A stretch of 64,000 bases of DNA from Cohnella thailandensis (GCF_014212135.1 NZ_JACJVQ010000005.1:77702-141701); one strand, 5' to 3'; positions 32,579 through 44,503 are shown, numbered from the stretch's first letter. Numbers and translations: made by a program. The notes: generated by a model not told the origin, from the letters alone.

Positions 32579-33851
32579 ACGGGGAAGAGGCCAGCTGCTT
32601 AAGCGTATCGTCCAGCACCCTCAGCCCGACGGCGAGATCGGACAGCGACGCCCATTCCGCGGGATTATGGCTGATGCCTTCGAGGCAGCGGACGAAGATC
32701 ATGCCGGTCGGCACCCGCCGTCCGATTACCATCGCGTCGTGGCCGGCGCCGCTCGTCAGCTCGAAGGCGGGCAAGCCTTCCCGTTCCACGGCTTGGCGAA
32801 TGCAGGCCATGAGGAGCGGGGACATCGGCGTCGGGTCGATCTTGATGTTGACGTCGCAGCTAACCTGAAGCCCGCGCCTGGCCGCGATCTCTTGCGCGAC
32901 TCGAACGATCTCGTCGATCAGCCGGTCTCGGCTCCCGAGATCGATATCGCGCACGTCGACGACCAGCTTGACCTCGCCGGGGATGACGTTGCTTCCGTTC
33001 GGGTAGACGTCGAACTTGCCGACGGTCGCGACGGCGGTCGGGCTGAACGCCTCCGGAAGGCTGTCCAGCACGGCAACGAATTCGCCGGCGCCCGCCAGCG
33101 CGTCGGAACGCATGCCCATCGGCGTCGTTCCGGCGTGGGAGGCGCGGCCGGTCCATCTCATGTCGAGCCAGGCGGGACCGGCGATGCCGTTCACGATGCC
33201 GACGGGAAGGCCTTGCTTCTCCAGCACCTGGCCTTGCTCGATATGAAGCTCGACGTAGCCGTGGAGCTCGTCCGGCTTGCGGGCCGCTTCATGGGCCCGG
33301 GCGGCATCGAGTCCGTCCGCCCGCAGCACTTCCTCGAAGCCGAGGCCATCATCGTCGCGATAGTGCTTGACCGCTTCGAGATCGAGCTCGCCCATCATGA
33401 AGTGGCTGCCGGTCAGGCTGGCATGGAAGCGGGAGCCTTCCTCGTCCGCGAAGGCGGCGACCTCCAGCCCTCGGATCGGGGCGTAGCCTTGCTCCTTCCA
33501 GCGTTGGGCCACCTCCAACGCGGTCAGAACGCCGGCGACGCCGTCGAAGTGGCCGCCGTTCGGAACGGTATCGATATGCGAGCCGGCTAGCACGATCGGA
33601 AGCTCCGGCCGCGAGCCTTCCAGCAGCCCGAAGACGTTGCCGACGGCGTCCTCGCGGACTCGAAGGCCCGCCTCTCGCATCCAGCCCTTGAGAAGCTCCT
33701 TCGCCTGCCTGTCTTCCGGAGAATAGGCGACGCGAGTCGCTCCGAAGTCCGGCGTCGCGCCAATCTCGCTGAGCGCATGAAACCGGGAAGCCAAACGGTC
33801 CAGGTTCGTCTTATTGTCATAAGATTCGGTTAATTTCGCGAATAAGTTCAT
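32577..33851 (-). CDS. M20-family carbamoylase / ureido hydrolase (AmaB/HyuC-like)
   Basis: 424 residues from ATG 33851 (AAGGTGG site); an earlier ATG at 33911 adds 20 unrelated residues. Binuclear metal-site motifs are AGSHIDTVPNGGHFDGVAG, FADEEGSRF and VELHIEQG, followed by the dimerisation domain (RASHAGTTPMGMRSDA) and SGAGHDAMVI. This is the hydantoinase/carbamoylase group (N-carbamoyl-L-amino acid hydrolase, beta-ureidopropionase, allantoate amidohydrolase). Hydrolysis of a ureido intermediate produced by the neighbouring enzymes is a reasonable inference. The gene converges on the importer operon and diverges from the second Ade-like gene. Confidence 0.9.
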   Translation of the reverse strand: MNLFAKLTESYDNKTNLDRLASRFHALSEIGATPDFGATRVAYSPEDRQAKELLKGWMREAGLRVREDAVGNVFGLLEGSRPELPIVLAGSHIDTVPNGGHFDGVAGVLTALEVAQRWKEQGYAPIRGLEVAAFADEEGSRFHASLTGSHFMMGELDLEAVKHYRDDDGLGFEEVLRADGLDAARAHEAARKPDELHGYVELHIEQGQVLEKQGLPVGIVNGIAGPAWLDMRWTGRASHAGTTPMGMRSDALAGAGEFVAVLDSLPEAFSPTAVATVGKFDVYPNGSNVIPGEVKLVVDVRDIDLGSRDRLIDEIVRVAQEIAARRGLQVSCDVNIKIDPTPMSPLLMACIRQAVEREGLPAFELTSGAGHDAMVIGRRVPTGMIFVRCLEGISHNPAEWASLSDLAVGLRVLDDTLKQLASSP

Positions 33852-33934
33852 GATGTCCACCTTCGTCTGTCGTTTGTTCACCATCTTACAGCAGATTGAT
33901 TGCGACAACAATAGAGAATCCGGGAGGAACCGCC

Positions 33935-35647
33935 ATGATCCGAGCCGACCTGCTCGTCACGAACGTGAATATCTTCAATGCGTACATGAAGCGATTCTAT
34001 AAAGGCAACGCCGCCATTCTCGACGGGAGATTCCTCCATGTCGGAGAGGCGGGCGCCGAGGAGTTCGACGCCGCGAGGACGGTCGACGGCCGCGGCCGCT
34101 ACATGATTCCGGGGCTGATCGACATCCACATGCACATCGAGAGCACGATGGTGACGCCGAGCTCGTTCTCCTACGGACTTCTGCCGAACGGGGTAACGAC
34201 GATCGTCGCCGAGCCGCACGAGATGGCCAACGTGTTCGGGCTCCGGGGAGTCCGGGAGATGATCAAGGCGAGCAAGAATTGCGCCGTCGACATCTACTAC
34301 GCGATACCGAGCTCGGTGCCGGCGACGGAGCTGGAGACGTCCGGCGGCCGCATCGAGCTCGAGGACATCGAGGCGCTGCTCCCAGAGGACAGGGTGATCT
34401 GCCTCGGGGAGATCATGAACTACATGGAGGTCGTCCACGAGCCGGACTGCAAGACGAACCGCATCCTGAACCATATCCTGCAGCATCACCCGAAGCTGAT
34501 CGTCGAAGGCCACGTCCCGCGCTTGCTGGGGACGGAGCTGAGCCGCTTCGTCTTCGCCGGCGTCGATTCGGACCATACCCAGCAGACCGTTCGCGGCCTG
34601 GACGAGAGAATCAAGGCCGGGGTTTTCGTACAGGTACAGGAGCTCTCGATGACCCGGGAGGTAATGGATTACTTGATCTCGGAGCCGGTATCCGAGCATT
34701 TCTGCTTCGTGACGGACGACGTCATGCCGGACGACTTCGTCAAGAAAGGGCATCTGAACCATCTGCTGCGCAAGGCGATCGGCATGGGAATGGCTCCCGA
34801 GGACGCCATCTACGCCGGAACGTTCACTCCCGCGAGGAGGATGCGGCTGAGCGACCGCGGAAGCATCGCTCCGGGCAAGATAGCGGATTTTGTTCTCCTC
34901 TCTAGCCTGGACGAGTTCCGAATCGATGAAGTGTACAAGAACGGCGCCAAGGCGTTCGACAGCCGGGAGGAGTATCCGCAGCAGCTTCAGCTGAGGCAGT
35001 TCCCCGACGACTTCTACGAGAGCGTGAAGCTGGCGCCGCTAGTCGCAGCGGACCTCGTCCTGAAGGCGCCGGCCGAGGAGGGAACGATCCGCTGCCGGAC
35101 GATGACCGTCGCGGACGGCACCTTCTTCACGGAGGAGCGCATCGACGAGTTCGCGGTTCGAGGCGGTGAGGTTAGGTGGCAGGAATCGCCCTATGCCCTG
35201 GTCGCCACCTTCGAGCGGTACGGCCGAACGTCCGGCAACCGGGCACTAGGCCTAGTAGGAGGGAACACGATCGGGCGTGGAGCGATCGCGACGACCTACT
35301 CTCACGACAACCATAACCTGATCGTCGTCGGTCGCAACGCGGAGGATATGCTGCTGGCAGCCAACGAGGTCATCAAGCATCAGGGGGGCTATTGCGTAAC
35401 GGAGAATGGCCGGGTACTCGCGATGCTGAAGCTGCCAGTAGGGGGGATCCTGTCGGAGGAGCCGCTGGAGCAGGTGGCGGAGGACGCCTCTCGCCTGGTC
35501 GAAGCGATGATCGGACTCGGCTACGAGCATTACACTCCGATCATGTCCTTCAGCACCCATTCCCTCCCGGTCAGCCCCGGGCTCAAAATCACGGATTTGG
35601 GACTCGTCCGCGTCGACGAGCGGGAGATCGTTTCTCTCTTCGCGTGA
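33935..35647 (+). CDS. Adenine deaminase family amidohydrolase (2)
   Basis: 570 residues from ATG 33935 behind GGGAGGAA; an upstream ATG at 33896 overlaps the divergent promoter region. Metal motifs IDIHMHIES, EPHEMANVFG, EGHVPRLLG, VDSDHTQQ and TDDVMP follow the Ade plan, and the C-terminal domain ends PVSPGLKITDLGLVRVDERE. It is only moderately like the paralogue at 25031, so the two are not a recent duplication and may act on different substrates. Divergently transcribed from the carbamoylase across 83 bases. Confidence 0.87.
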   Translation: MIRADLLVTNVNIFNAYMKRFYKGNAAILDGRFLHVGEAGAEEFDAARTVDGRGRYMIPGLIDIHMHIESTMVTPSSFSYGLLPNGVTTIVAEPHEMANVFGLRGVREMIKASKNCAVDIYYAIPSSVPATELETSGGRIELEDIEALLPEDRVICLGEIMNYMEVVHEPDCKTNRILNHILQHHPKLIVEGHVPRLLGTELSRFVFAGVDSDHTQQTVRGLDERIKAGVFVQVQELSMTREVMDYLISEPVSEHFCFVTDDVMPDDFVKKGHLNHLLRKAIGMGMAPEDAIYAGTFTPARRMRLSDRGSIAPGKIADFVLLSSLDEFRIDEVYKNGAKAFDSREEYPQQLQLRQFPDDFYESVKLAPLVAADLVLKAPAEEGTIRCRTMTVADGTFFTEERIDEFAVRGGEVRWQESPYALVATFERYGRTSGNRALGLVGGNTIGRGAIATTYSHDNHNLIVVGRNAEDMLLAANEVIKHQGGYCVTENGRVLAMLKLPVGGILSEEPLEQVAEDASRLVEAMIGLGYEHYTPIMSFSTHSLPVSPGLKITDLGLVRVDEREIVSLFA

Positions 35648-35690
35648 GCCGAGCGCCCGTTGCCTCTATGCGTATCGCAAGATCAAAACG

Positions 35691-35734
35691 GAACAAGGCG
35701 GCTAGGGGAGAAACTCCCGCATGCCGCCTTGTTC
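35691..35734. terminator. Nested hairpin terminator between the Ade-like gene and cheY
   Basis: GAACAAGGCGGC (35691-35702) and GCCGCCTTGTTC (35723-35734) form a perfect 12-bp stem. The loop holds GGGAG-AAA-CTCCC (35706-35718). The flanking genes converge, so it probably stops transcription from both sides. Confidence 0.8.
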
Positions 35735-35757
35735 CCGATCTTTAAAGCGAGCTGCCC

Positions 35758-36117
35758 TTAAGCCAATACCTTGCCGATAGCCTCCAATACCCGTTCCGCT
35801 TGGAAAGGCTTGACGACGAAGTCCCGCGCTCCCGCCTGAATCGACTGGACGACCATCCCTTGCTGGCCCATCGCGGAGCACATGATGATTTTGGCGTTCG
35901 GATCGTTTTGCCTGATTTGCTTCACCGCGTCGATCCCCTCCATGACGGGCATCGTAATATCCATGGTGACGAGGTCCGGCTTGCAGATCGAATACTGCTC
36001 GACCGCTTCAAGGCCGTTGGCCGCTTCGGCGACCACCTCGTGTCCCCCGTTAAGAAGAATGTCCCGGAGCATCATCCGCATAAAAGCCGCGTCGTCGACG
36101 ACCAATATTTTTGCCAT
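35758..36117 (-). CDS. cheY: Chemotaxis response regulator CheY
   Basis: 119-residue stand-alone receiver with DD at 8-9, phospho-acceptor Asp53 (DLVTMDITMP), MCSAMGQQ as the Thr/Ser switch region and Lys in VVKPFQ. A lone receiver downstream of a CheX-like phosphatase indicates CheY signalling to the flagellar switch or a specialised motility output. 30 bases separate it from the CheX-like gene. Confidence 0.92.
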   Translation of the reverse strand: MAKILVVDDAAFMRMMLRDILLNGGHEVVAEAANGLEAVEQYSICKPDLVTMDITMPVMEGIDAVKQIRQNDPNAKIIMCSAMGQQGMVVQSIQAGARDFVVKPFQAERVLEAIGKVLA

Positions 36118-36147
36118 TCTTAGCTGCCTCCCAATCGATTGCGTCTA

Positions 36148-36609
36148 TTATACTTCCAGAGCCATGCAGATCTCCAACCCGTCCATGCCGTCCATATGGA
36201 TCGGAACGGACACCGTCTTCATCCTGGAGGCTGCCACTCCGAGACCGCTGCCGGTAATAATGGTCGGAGGTGAGATATCCAGCGTAACTCCTCCCTGGGA
36301 GAGCTGGATGGCCGCGTTCCCGCAGATCATGTTGGCCAGCTCGGATATCGCGCTCAGGGCCATGTCGTCGAACTCGGCGACCGTCGCTCCTCCCATCATG
36401 CCGGATACGATCCGAAGCGCGTCGGCGGTCGACATTCCGGTGTACACTTGTCCTCGAAGATGCCCCGTGACCCCGATGACCGTGATCACTTCCTTGCCGT
36501 CCAGCGGCTTCGCTTGTTCGGCGGCCTCTCCGATGCGCGGAGAGAATTGGAACATGCCCAAGATGTTGCTGGCTGATTCCAGAAACGGATGGATGTGCTG
36601 GGTTGTCAT
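36148..36609 (-). CDS. cheX: CheX-like CheY-P phosphatase
   Basis: 153 residues of the CheC/CheX/FliY family: ESASNILGMF near the N-terminus and the active-site pattern SAISELANMICGNA, where Glu and Asn are the catalytic pair. CheX removes phosphate from CheY-P. It is the first gene of a two-gene operon with cheY. Confidence 0.88.
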   Translation of the reverse strand: MTTQHIHPFLESASNILGMFQFSPRIGEAAEQAKPLDGKEVITVIGVTGHLRGQVYTGMSTADALRIVSGMMGGATVAEFDDMALSAISELANMICGNAAIQLSQGGVTLDISPPTIITGSGLGVAASRMKTVSVPIHMDGMDGLEICMALEV

Positions 36610-36743
36610 TCCCTACAAGTCTCCTTATGTTCTGTGAGTTGCGGACCGCTTAAGTGAGTCCATCGCACTCCCATTCTATAGGAAAATCGTTTGGAAATCT
36701 CTTCTTCGCATGGGCCTAAAGTCCATTTATTGTTTGGCGATTG

Positions 36744-38041
36744 TTAGGAATCGGAATTTTTCCTTGGCAAGTATACGCTGAACGAGGTCGACTCCCCAAG
36801 GACGCTGCGGGCGACGATGCGTCCTTTGTGCCGCTCGACGATCGATTTGGCGATGGCGAGGCCCAGCCCGTAGCCTCCTTGCTTGCGCGCGCGGGAAGAG
36901 TCCGTCCGGTAGAAGCGGTCGAAGATCCGGGTCAGATGCTCCGGCGCGATCCCGTCTCCCGTGTTCGTAACCGACAGGACGACTTCCCCGGCTTGCTTCT
37001 TCAGCGAGAGCGAGACGGAGCCCTCCGGCTTCGTGTATTTGATCGCGTTGTCGAGAAGGATCATGACGACCTGTTTGATTTGCTCGCTGCTCCCGACCAT
37101 CGTCAGATGGGGCTCGATCTCGTAATCGAGACGGATGCGCTTCTCGTAAACGACGGCTTCCATCGTCAGGATGATGCTTTCGATCGCGTCGCTGATATCG
37201 AAGGCGGCAACGAGCAGCTCTTCCCGAGTATCATCCATTTGGGTGAGGAAAAGCAGATCGTTCGTCAGCTTGGTCATGCGCTCCGTCTCCGACTTGATAT
37301 AGTGGAGCCACTTCGACTGATTCCGGATCGTATCTTCGCTATTGGCCAGAAGAACGTCCGTGTTCGTGTTGATGATAGTAAGCGGAGTCTTGAGCTCATG
37401 CGACGCGTCGGCGATGAATTGCTTCTGCTTGTCGAACGCTTCCTTGATCGGAGCGATCGAGCGGTTGGCGAAGTAGCGGCTCACGAAGAAGATGACGATA
37501 AGCATCGCCAGCGCGACCGCGAGAAACGTATAGATGAGGTTGGTCAGGATTTTCTGCTGGGCGCTGACGTCCAGGAAGACGAACATGTACCCGCCGTCGA
37601 TCGATCTCTCGCGCGAGAATGCCCAACGGCTGCCGTCCAGCGTAAATTGCCCCGTATCCTTGCCGCTCGACCAAGCCTCCCCAAGGGCAAGCTCGAGCAG
37701 CTCGTCGTCGACCTCGAATTGGGACTTGCTTCCCGTCAGCGCGCCATCCTTGTCGGTCATCGCCATAAACGACAGCGAACGCTCGATCGGGGCCATGCCG
37801 ACGTTATCCTTGGGAGGCATCCCGGAGATCCCGCTGCCGTACGCGGGATCTCCCATCCGTCCCCCGCGGGGACCGTCGTTGATCTTGTGATAAGAATCCG
37901 TCGCGCGGGACAGATCCATTCGGATATCGTTCTGGGTGTTGTTATAGGTAATCGTATAGATGGCGGCGAAGGCAACCAGCATAATAATCGAGAAAATGAC
38001 GAGATTGACGACCAGAAGCCGATTCCGCAGCTTTTTGAACA

Positions 38042-38042
<1 letters not shown>
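36744..38042 (-). CDS. Sensor histidine kinase, OmpR-type partner
   Basis: 432 residues: membrane segment at about 8-30, an extracellular domain of about 130 residues, second membrane segment at about 167-190, then HisKA (IADASHELKTP, His215) and HATPase with LLDNAIKYT, NTGDGIAPEHL and GGYGLGLAIAKSI. Complete catalytic core. Its ATG overlaps the stop of the regulator gene by one base. The divergent VTC-type operon probably belongs to its regulon. Confidence 0.93.
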
Positions 38043-38719
<677 letters not shown>

Positions 38720-38777
38720 CGGTTCTTCATCCTCTATCGTTTGGCTTCCTCTTATGCGCTCTCATTATATTAACGCT

Positions 38778-38860
38778 ACCTTTAATAAACCTTAACGGCA
38801 TAACCGGCGAAAATTTGAAATGTTATCGGAATGTAAACTCGTTTAAGCTTCGTTAAAGGT
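38778..38860. promoter_or_regulatory. Mirrored pair of OmpR-type regulator boxes
   Basis: The plus strand has TTAAGCTTCGTTAAAGGT (38843-38860) and the minus strand has TTAAGGTTTATTAAAGGT (38795-38778). Both fit TTAAG-N5-TTAAAGGT, a direct repeat of about one helical turn. They lie 47 bases apart in opposite orientation, one facing each of the two divergent operons. Confidence 0.6.
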
Positions 38861-38923
38861 TCGGGGGATAAGATACGGACATGGCAAGCGAGCAACACTT
38901 TACACGAGAGGAAGGGTGGCCCT

Positions 38924-39667
38924 ATGGCTATCGAGGTTTTTAACCGCCACGAGAACAAATACCTGATGAACCGCGAGAAGTACCTTACCTTTTATAACGC
39001 GCTGCTTGAGTATATGGAGAAGGACGAATACAACAAGAACGAGTTTTACTCGATCAGCAACCTGTACTTCGATACCGAGCACGACACGATGATCCGGACA
39101 AGCCTGATGAAGCCTAAGTACAAGGAGAAGCTCCGGCTCCGGGCGTACGGGGTGCCCAACGAGGATTCGAAGGTGTACCTGGAGATCAAGAAGAAAGTGA
39201 ACGGGCTCGTGAACAAGCGAAGAACGGCTCTCAAGCTGAACGAAGCCTACGAATTCGTCCGCACGAAGGAGGCGCCGGAGCTTAAGAGCTATATGAACCG
39301 GCAGGTCGTGAACGAGATCGACTACATCTTAAGAATGTACGGGGATCTTAGGCCGAAGCTGTATCTGAGCTACGAGCGCAAAGCGTTGTTCGACAAGCGC
39401 AGCCGGGATCTTCGAATCACGTTCGATACGAACATCCGCTGCAGGCGCTACGATCTTAAGCTGGAGCTAGGCGATTACGGGGAGCAGCTGCTCGAGGAAG
39501 GCCAATGGCTCATGGAAGTGAAGGCGGAGAAGACGGTTCCGTTCTGGCTGTCGAAGCTGCTCTCCGAGCACGGGCTGTACCGCACGAGCTTCTCGAAATA
39601 CGGCAACGAATATAAGAAAATGCTCAAAAACCAACAGTCGACGAAGGAGACTATCGCATATGCTTGA
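38924..39667 (+). CDS. VTC-domain protein, polyphosphate-polymerase-like
   Basis: 247 residues forming a VTC tunnel domain: FNRHENKYLMNREKY at the N-terminus, YFDTEHDTMI, Lys/Arg-rich strands KEKLRLRAYG and YLEIKKKVNG, MEVKAEKTVPFW near the end. In yeast Vtc4 this domain makes polyphosphate from ATP; bacterial single-domain members occur beside DUF4956 membrane proteins, as here. Start ATG 38924 with AGAGGAAGGG. Enzymatic activity is inferred from the family. Confidence 0.85.
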   Translation: MAIEVFNRHENKYLMNREKYLTFYNALLEYMEKDEYNKNEFYSISNLYFDTEHDTMIRTSLMKPKYKEKLRLRAYGVPNEDSKVYLEIKKKVNGLVNKRRTALKLNEAYEFVRTKEAPELKSYMNRQVVNEIDYILRMYGDLRPKLYLSYERKALFDKRSRDLRITFDTNIRCRRYDLKLELGDYGEQLLEEGQWLMEVKAEKTVPFWLSKLLSEHGLYRTSFSKYGNEYKKMLKNQQSTKETIAYA

Positions 39668-40340
39668 ATCGCTTTTTACCGGTACGACGACCTCGGCCGA
39701 ACTTACGTTAACGTCCGCCCTGCTCACGATTTTCATATCCATCGCATTAGGCGGAATCATCAGCCTTACCTACATGAAAACGAACCAAGCCGGCTACGCG
39801 CAAGGCTTCGCCCTGACGATGGTCGTGCTTCCCGTCATCGTCGCGATCATCATTCTCCTGATCGGCAGCAACATCGCCAGCGCCTTCAGCTTGGCCGGCG
39901 CGTTCTCCATCATTCGCTTCCGAAGCGCTCCCGGAGATCCGAAGGATATCACGTACGTCCTGTTCACGATGGCGGCCGGCCTGGCGTGCGGAACCGAGCA
40001 TTTCGCCTATGCCGTCCTGTTTACCCTTATTCTGTGCATCTTGATGTTCGTTCTAAACCGCTATAACTTCGGAGCCAGAAAAACGCAAGTCAAGACGCTG
40101 AAAGTGACCATTCCGGAAAACCTGGGCTACGAGGAGGCGTTCGACGAAGTGTTCGGCAAGTTCGGCGTTCCTTACGAGCTGAAGAAGATCCGCACCACCG
40201 AGCTGGGCAGCCTGTACGAGCTCGTGTACAACGTCACGCTTAGCGAGCGGATCAACCAGAAGGAGTTCCTGGACGAGATCCGGGCGAGAAACGGCAACCT
40301 CGACCTGTCGCTGACGATGAGTCCGACACCGGAATATTAA
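39660..40340 (+). CDS. DUF4956-type membrane protein
   Basis: 226 residues: four membrane segments (about 15-135) including VVLPVIVAIIILLIGSNIAS, FSLAGAFSIIRFRSAPGDPK, and a cytoplasmic C-terminal domain of about 85 residues. The RFRS..GDPKDI motif is typical of DUF4956 proteins that accompany VTC proteins. It overlaps the VTC gene by 8 bases (ATGCTTGA). A transport or anchoring role for the product of the VTC protein is possible but unproven. Confidence 0.85.
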   Translation: MLESLFTGTTTSAELTLTSALLTIFISIALGGIISLTYMKTNQAGYAQGFALTMVVLPVIVAIIILLIGSNIASAFSLAGAFSIIRFRSAPGDPKDITYVLFTMAAGLACGTEHFAYAVLFTLILCILMFVLNRYNFGARKTQVKTLKVTIPENLGYEEAFDEVFGKFGVPYELKKIRTTELGSLYELVYNVTLSERINQKEFLDEIRARNGNLDLSLTMSPTPEY

Positions 40341-40374
40341 CGGCATCATTCATACCCGAGAGGATGGATTTCCT

Positions 40375-42456
40375 ATGAAAGAACTGACGACGAAAAGAAA
40401 AACGGCCATTCTCCTGCTGAGCCTGGCGATCCTGGCCGGATGCAGCAATGCCGCGACGACGAATGGCGGGAGCACGGAACCGGCTGCCGCGGGGCAGGCC
40501 GCGACGACGTCCTATGAAACCGCGGCGGCAAGCGCGCCGACCGAGCTTAAGATGGCCGACCTGGTCGCGTTCGAAGAAGATACGAATTCCGCTTGGAGCG
40601 CGGACGGTTCGACCTCGATAACGCTGAACGGAACGAGCGCCACGGTCAGCGGATCGGGCGCGACGGCCGAGAACGGCTCGGTCACGATTGCCGCGGCGGG
40701 CACTTACGTCCTCAGCGGTACGCTCAGCGACGGCCAGATCGTCGTCGAAGCCGGCGAAGAGGATACGGTCCGGCTCGTGCTGAACGGAGCGAGCCTCGCG
40801 GATAGCGACAGCGCCCCGATCTACGTGAAGTCCGCGGACAAAGCGGTGATCACGCTGGCGGACGGAACCGAGAATACGGTAACCGACGGCGCGGAATACG
40901 CTTTGGACGCCGGTTCCGACGAGCCTAGCGCGGCGATCTTCAGCAAGGCCGACCTGTCGATCAACGGCACGGGCAGCCTGACGGTCAACGCGAATTACAA
41001 GGACGGAATCACCGGCAAGGACGACCTCTTGATCGCGGACGGCAGCATCGCGATCAAGGCGGCGGACGACGGCATCGTCGGACGCGACCTGCTGGCCGTG
41101 CAAGCCGGCACGATCGCGATCGACGCCGCCGGAGACGCGATGAAGTCGACCAACGACGAAGACGCGGACAAGGGCGTCATCGCGATCGCCGGAGGCGCGT
41201 TAGATATTAAAGCCGGCAACGACGGCATTCAAGCCGAAACGACGCTGCTGATCGACGGCGGCACCTATACGATCGTGACGGGCGGCGGCAGCGCGAACGC
41301 CGAAGCGAAGGTCGAGAGCGGTCCGGGAGGAATGGGCCAAGGCTTCGGCGGCGGCATGCGTCCGGACGGCGGAACGCGCCCGGACTGGTCCGGCACGGAC
41401 GGCCAGCCGCCGGCGGCTCCGGATAACGGGACAACGACTGCGACGAAGGCTTCCGTAACGACTGCAAACGCAGATCCCGCGATCGTTACGGCGGCGACGG
41501 ATACGGCGGCAACGGATACGACGGCGACCGATACGACGACGACGGAGGAAAGCGATTCTACCTACGATGCGGGTACGGAGGAGTCGACGAGCGCCAAGAG
41601 CCTGAAGGCCGGCACGAACCTCGTCATCAACTCGGGCAGCATCGCGATCGATTCCAAGGAAGACGCCATCCACAGCAACGGCGCCGCGACGGTGAACGGC
41701 GGAGAGATCGCGATCAAGTCCGGCGACGATGCGGCCCATGCCGACACGGCCCTGACGATCGCGGGCGGCAAGCTTACCGTCGAAAGCAGCTATGAAGGGC
41801 TCGAAGGAGAGACCATCCTCGTCTCGGGCGGAGACGCTAGCATCGTCGCAAGCGATGACGGAGTCAACGGATCCGGCACGGACGCCATGGTCCGCATCAG
41901 CGGCGGCACCCTCACGGTGAACGCCGGCGGGGACGGATTGGATTCCAACGGTTCGATCGAGATGAGCGGCGGCACCGTCATCGTCAACGGACCGACGAAC
42001 GACGGCAACGGAACGCTCGATTACGACGGCACGTTCACGATGAGCGGCGGCTTCCTGATCGGCGCCGGCAGCTCCGGCATGGCTCAGACGACCGCGGAGG
42101 ATTCCGGCCAATCCTCGATGATCATGACTTACTCGGCGACCCAAGCGGCCGGAACGCTCGTTCACTTGGAGGACGGCGCGGGCAACGCGATCGTTACCTT
42201 CGCTCCGGCCAAGGATTACTCGTCCTTCGTCATCAGCTCGCCGGACCTGAAGCAAGGCGAGACGTACGCGCTCTATTCCGGCGGATCGTCGACCGGCACG
42301 GAGAGCAACGGCTTATATACGGACGGCCAGTACTCCGGCGGAACGAAGGTCGTGGAGTTCCAGCTCGAGAGCAACTCTACATGGGTTAACGAGTCTGGCG
42401 TGACCGCCGCGAATACGGGTCACGGCATGGGCGGCATGGGCGGCGGTCGCCGCTAA
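40375..42456 (+). CDS. Beta-helical, Cthe_2159-like carbohydrate-binding lipoprotein
   Basis: 693 residues; lipobox LAILAGC with Cys near residue 22. Short repeated turns of the type GTGSLTVNANYKDGITGKDD, AADDGIVGRD, KEDAIHSNGAATVNGGEI and GGDGLDSNGSIEMSGGTVIV occur through the protein, matching the parallel beta-helix of Cthe_2159-like polysaccharide-binding proteins. A Gly/Met and Thr/Ala-Asp low-complexity insert covers about 310-400, and the tail ends GGMGGGRR. It is third in the VTC-DUF4956 operon; CotH-type partners are often found with these but none is seen here. Confidence 0.82.
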   Translation: MKELTTKRKTAILLLSLAILAGCSNAATTNGGSTEPAAAGQAATTSYETAAASAPTELKMADLVAFEEDTNSAWSADGSTSITLNGTSATVSGSGATAENGSVTIAAAGTYVLSGTLSDGQIVVEAGEEDTVRLVLNGASLADSDSAPIYVKSADKAVITLADGTENTVTDGAEYALDAGSDEPSAAIFSKADLSINGTGSLTVNANYKDGITGKDDLLIADGSIAIKAADDGIVGRDLLAVQAGTIAIDAAGDAMKSTNDEDADKGVIAIAGGALDIKAGNDGIQAETTLLIDGGTYTIVTGGGSANAEAKVESGPGGMGQGFGGGMRPDGGTRPDWSGTDGQPPAAPDNGTTTATKASVTTANADPAIVTAATDTAATDTTATDTTTTEESDSTYDAGTEESTSAKSLKAGTNLVINSGSIAIDSKEDAIHSNGAATVNGGEIAIKSGDDAAHADTALTIAGGKLTVESSYEGLEGETILVSGGDASIVASDDGVNGSGTDAMVRISGGTLTVNAGGDGLDSNGSIEMSGGTVIVNGPTNDGNGTLDYDGTFTMSGGFLIGAGSSGMAQTTAEDSGQSSMIMTYSATQAAGTLVHLEDGAGNAIVTFAPAKDYSSFVISSPDLKQGETYALYSGGSSTGTESNGLYTDGQYSGGTKVVEFQLESNSTWVNESGVTAANTGHGMGGMGGGRR

Positions 42457-42510
42457 TAAAGAAGGGCGTCTCCAAGCCGGCATAACGGTTTGGAAACGTC
42501 CTTTCTTTAT
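42457..42510 (+). terminator. Terminator after the beta-helical lipoprotein
   Basis: An imperfect stem AAAGAAGGGCGT...ACGTCCTTTCTTT (42458-42508) with inner CCAAGCCG/CGGTTTGG pairing. It lies between convergent genes and may work both ways. Confidence 0.6.
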
Positions 42511-42533
42511 GTGCGAGGTCGTCCACTTCTCGG

Positions 42534-44369
<1,836 letters not shown>

Positions 44370-44456
44370 GCGCCACCCGCTTCGACTTCTTTCGATTGAT
44401 GTGCCCTCATTATACAAAGAGCCGTCGAACAAGGAAAGGGGCCGTAAAGGCGCATG

Positions 44457-44498
44457 CAAAAGGGTCCGGGATGGCAGCGTGGGCTGTTCCCGGACCCT
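44457..44498 (-). terminator. Terminator of the asparaginase gene
   Basis: AGGGTCCGGGA (44461-44471) pairs perfectly with TCCCGGACCCT (44488-44498); on the minus strand TTTT follows. Confidence 0.85.
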
Positions 44499-44503
44499 AG
44501 TCG

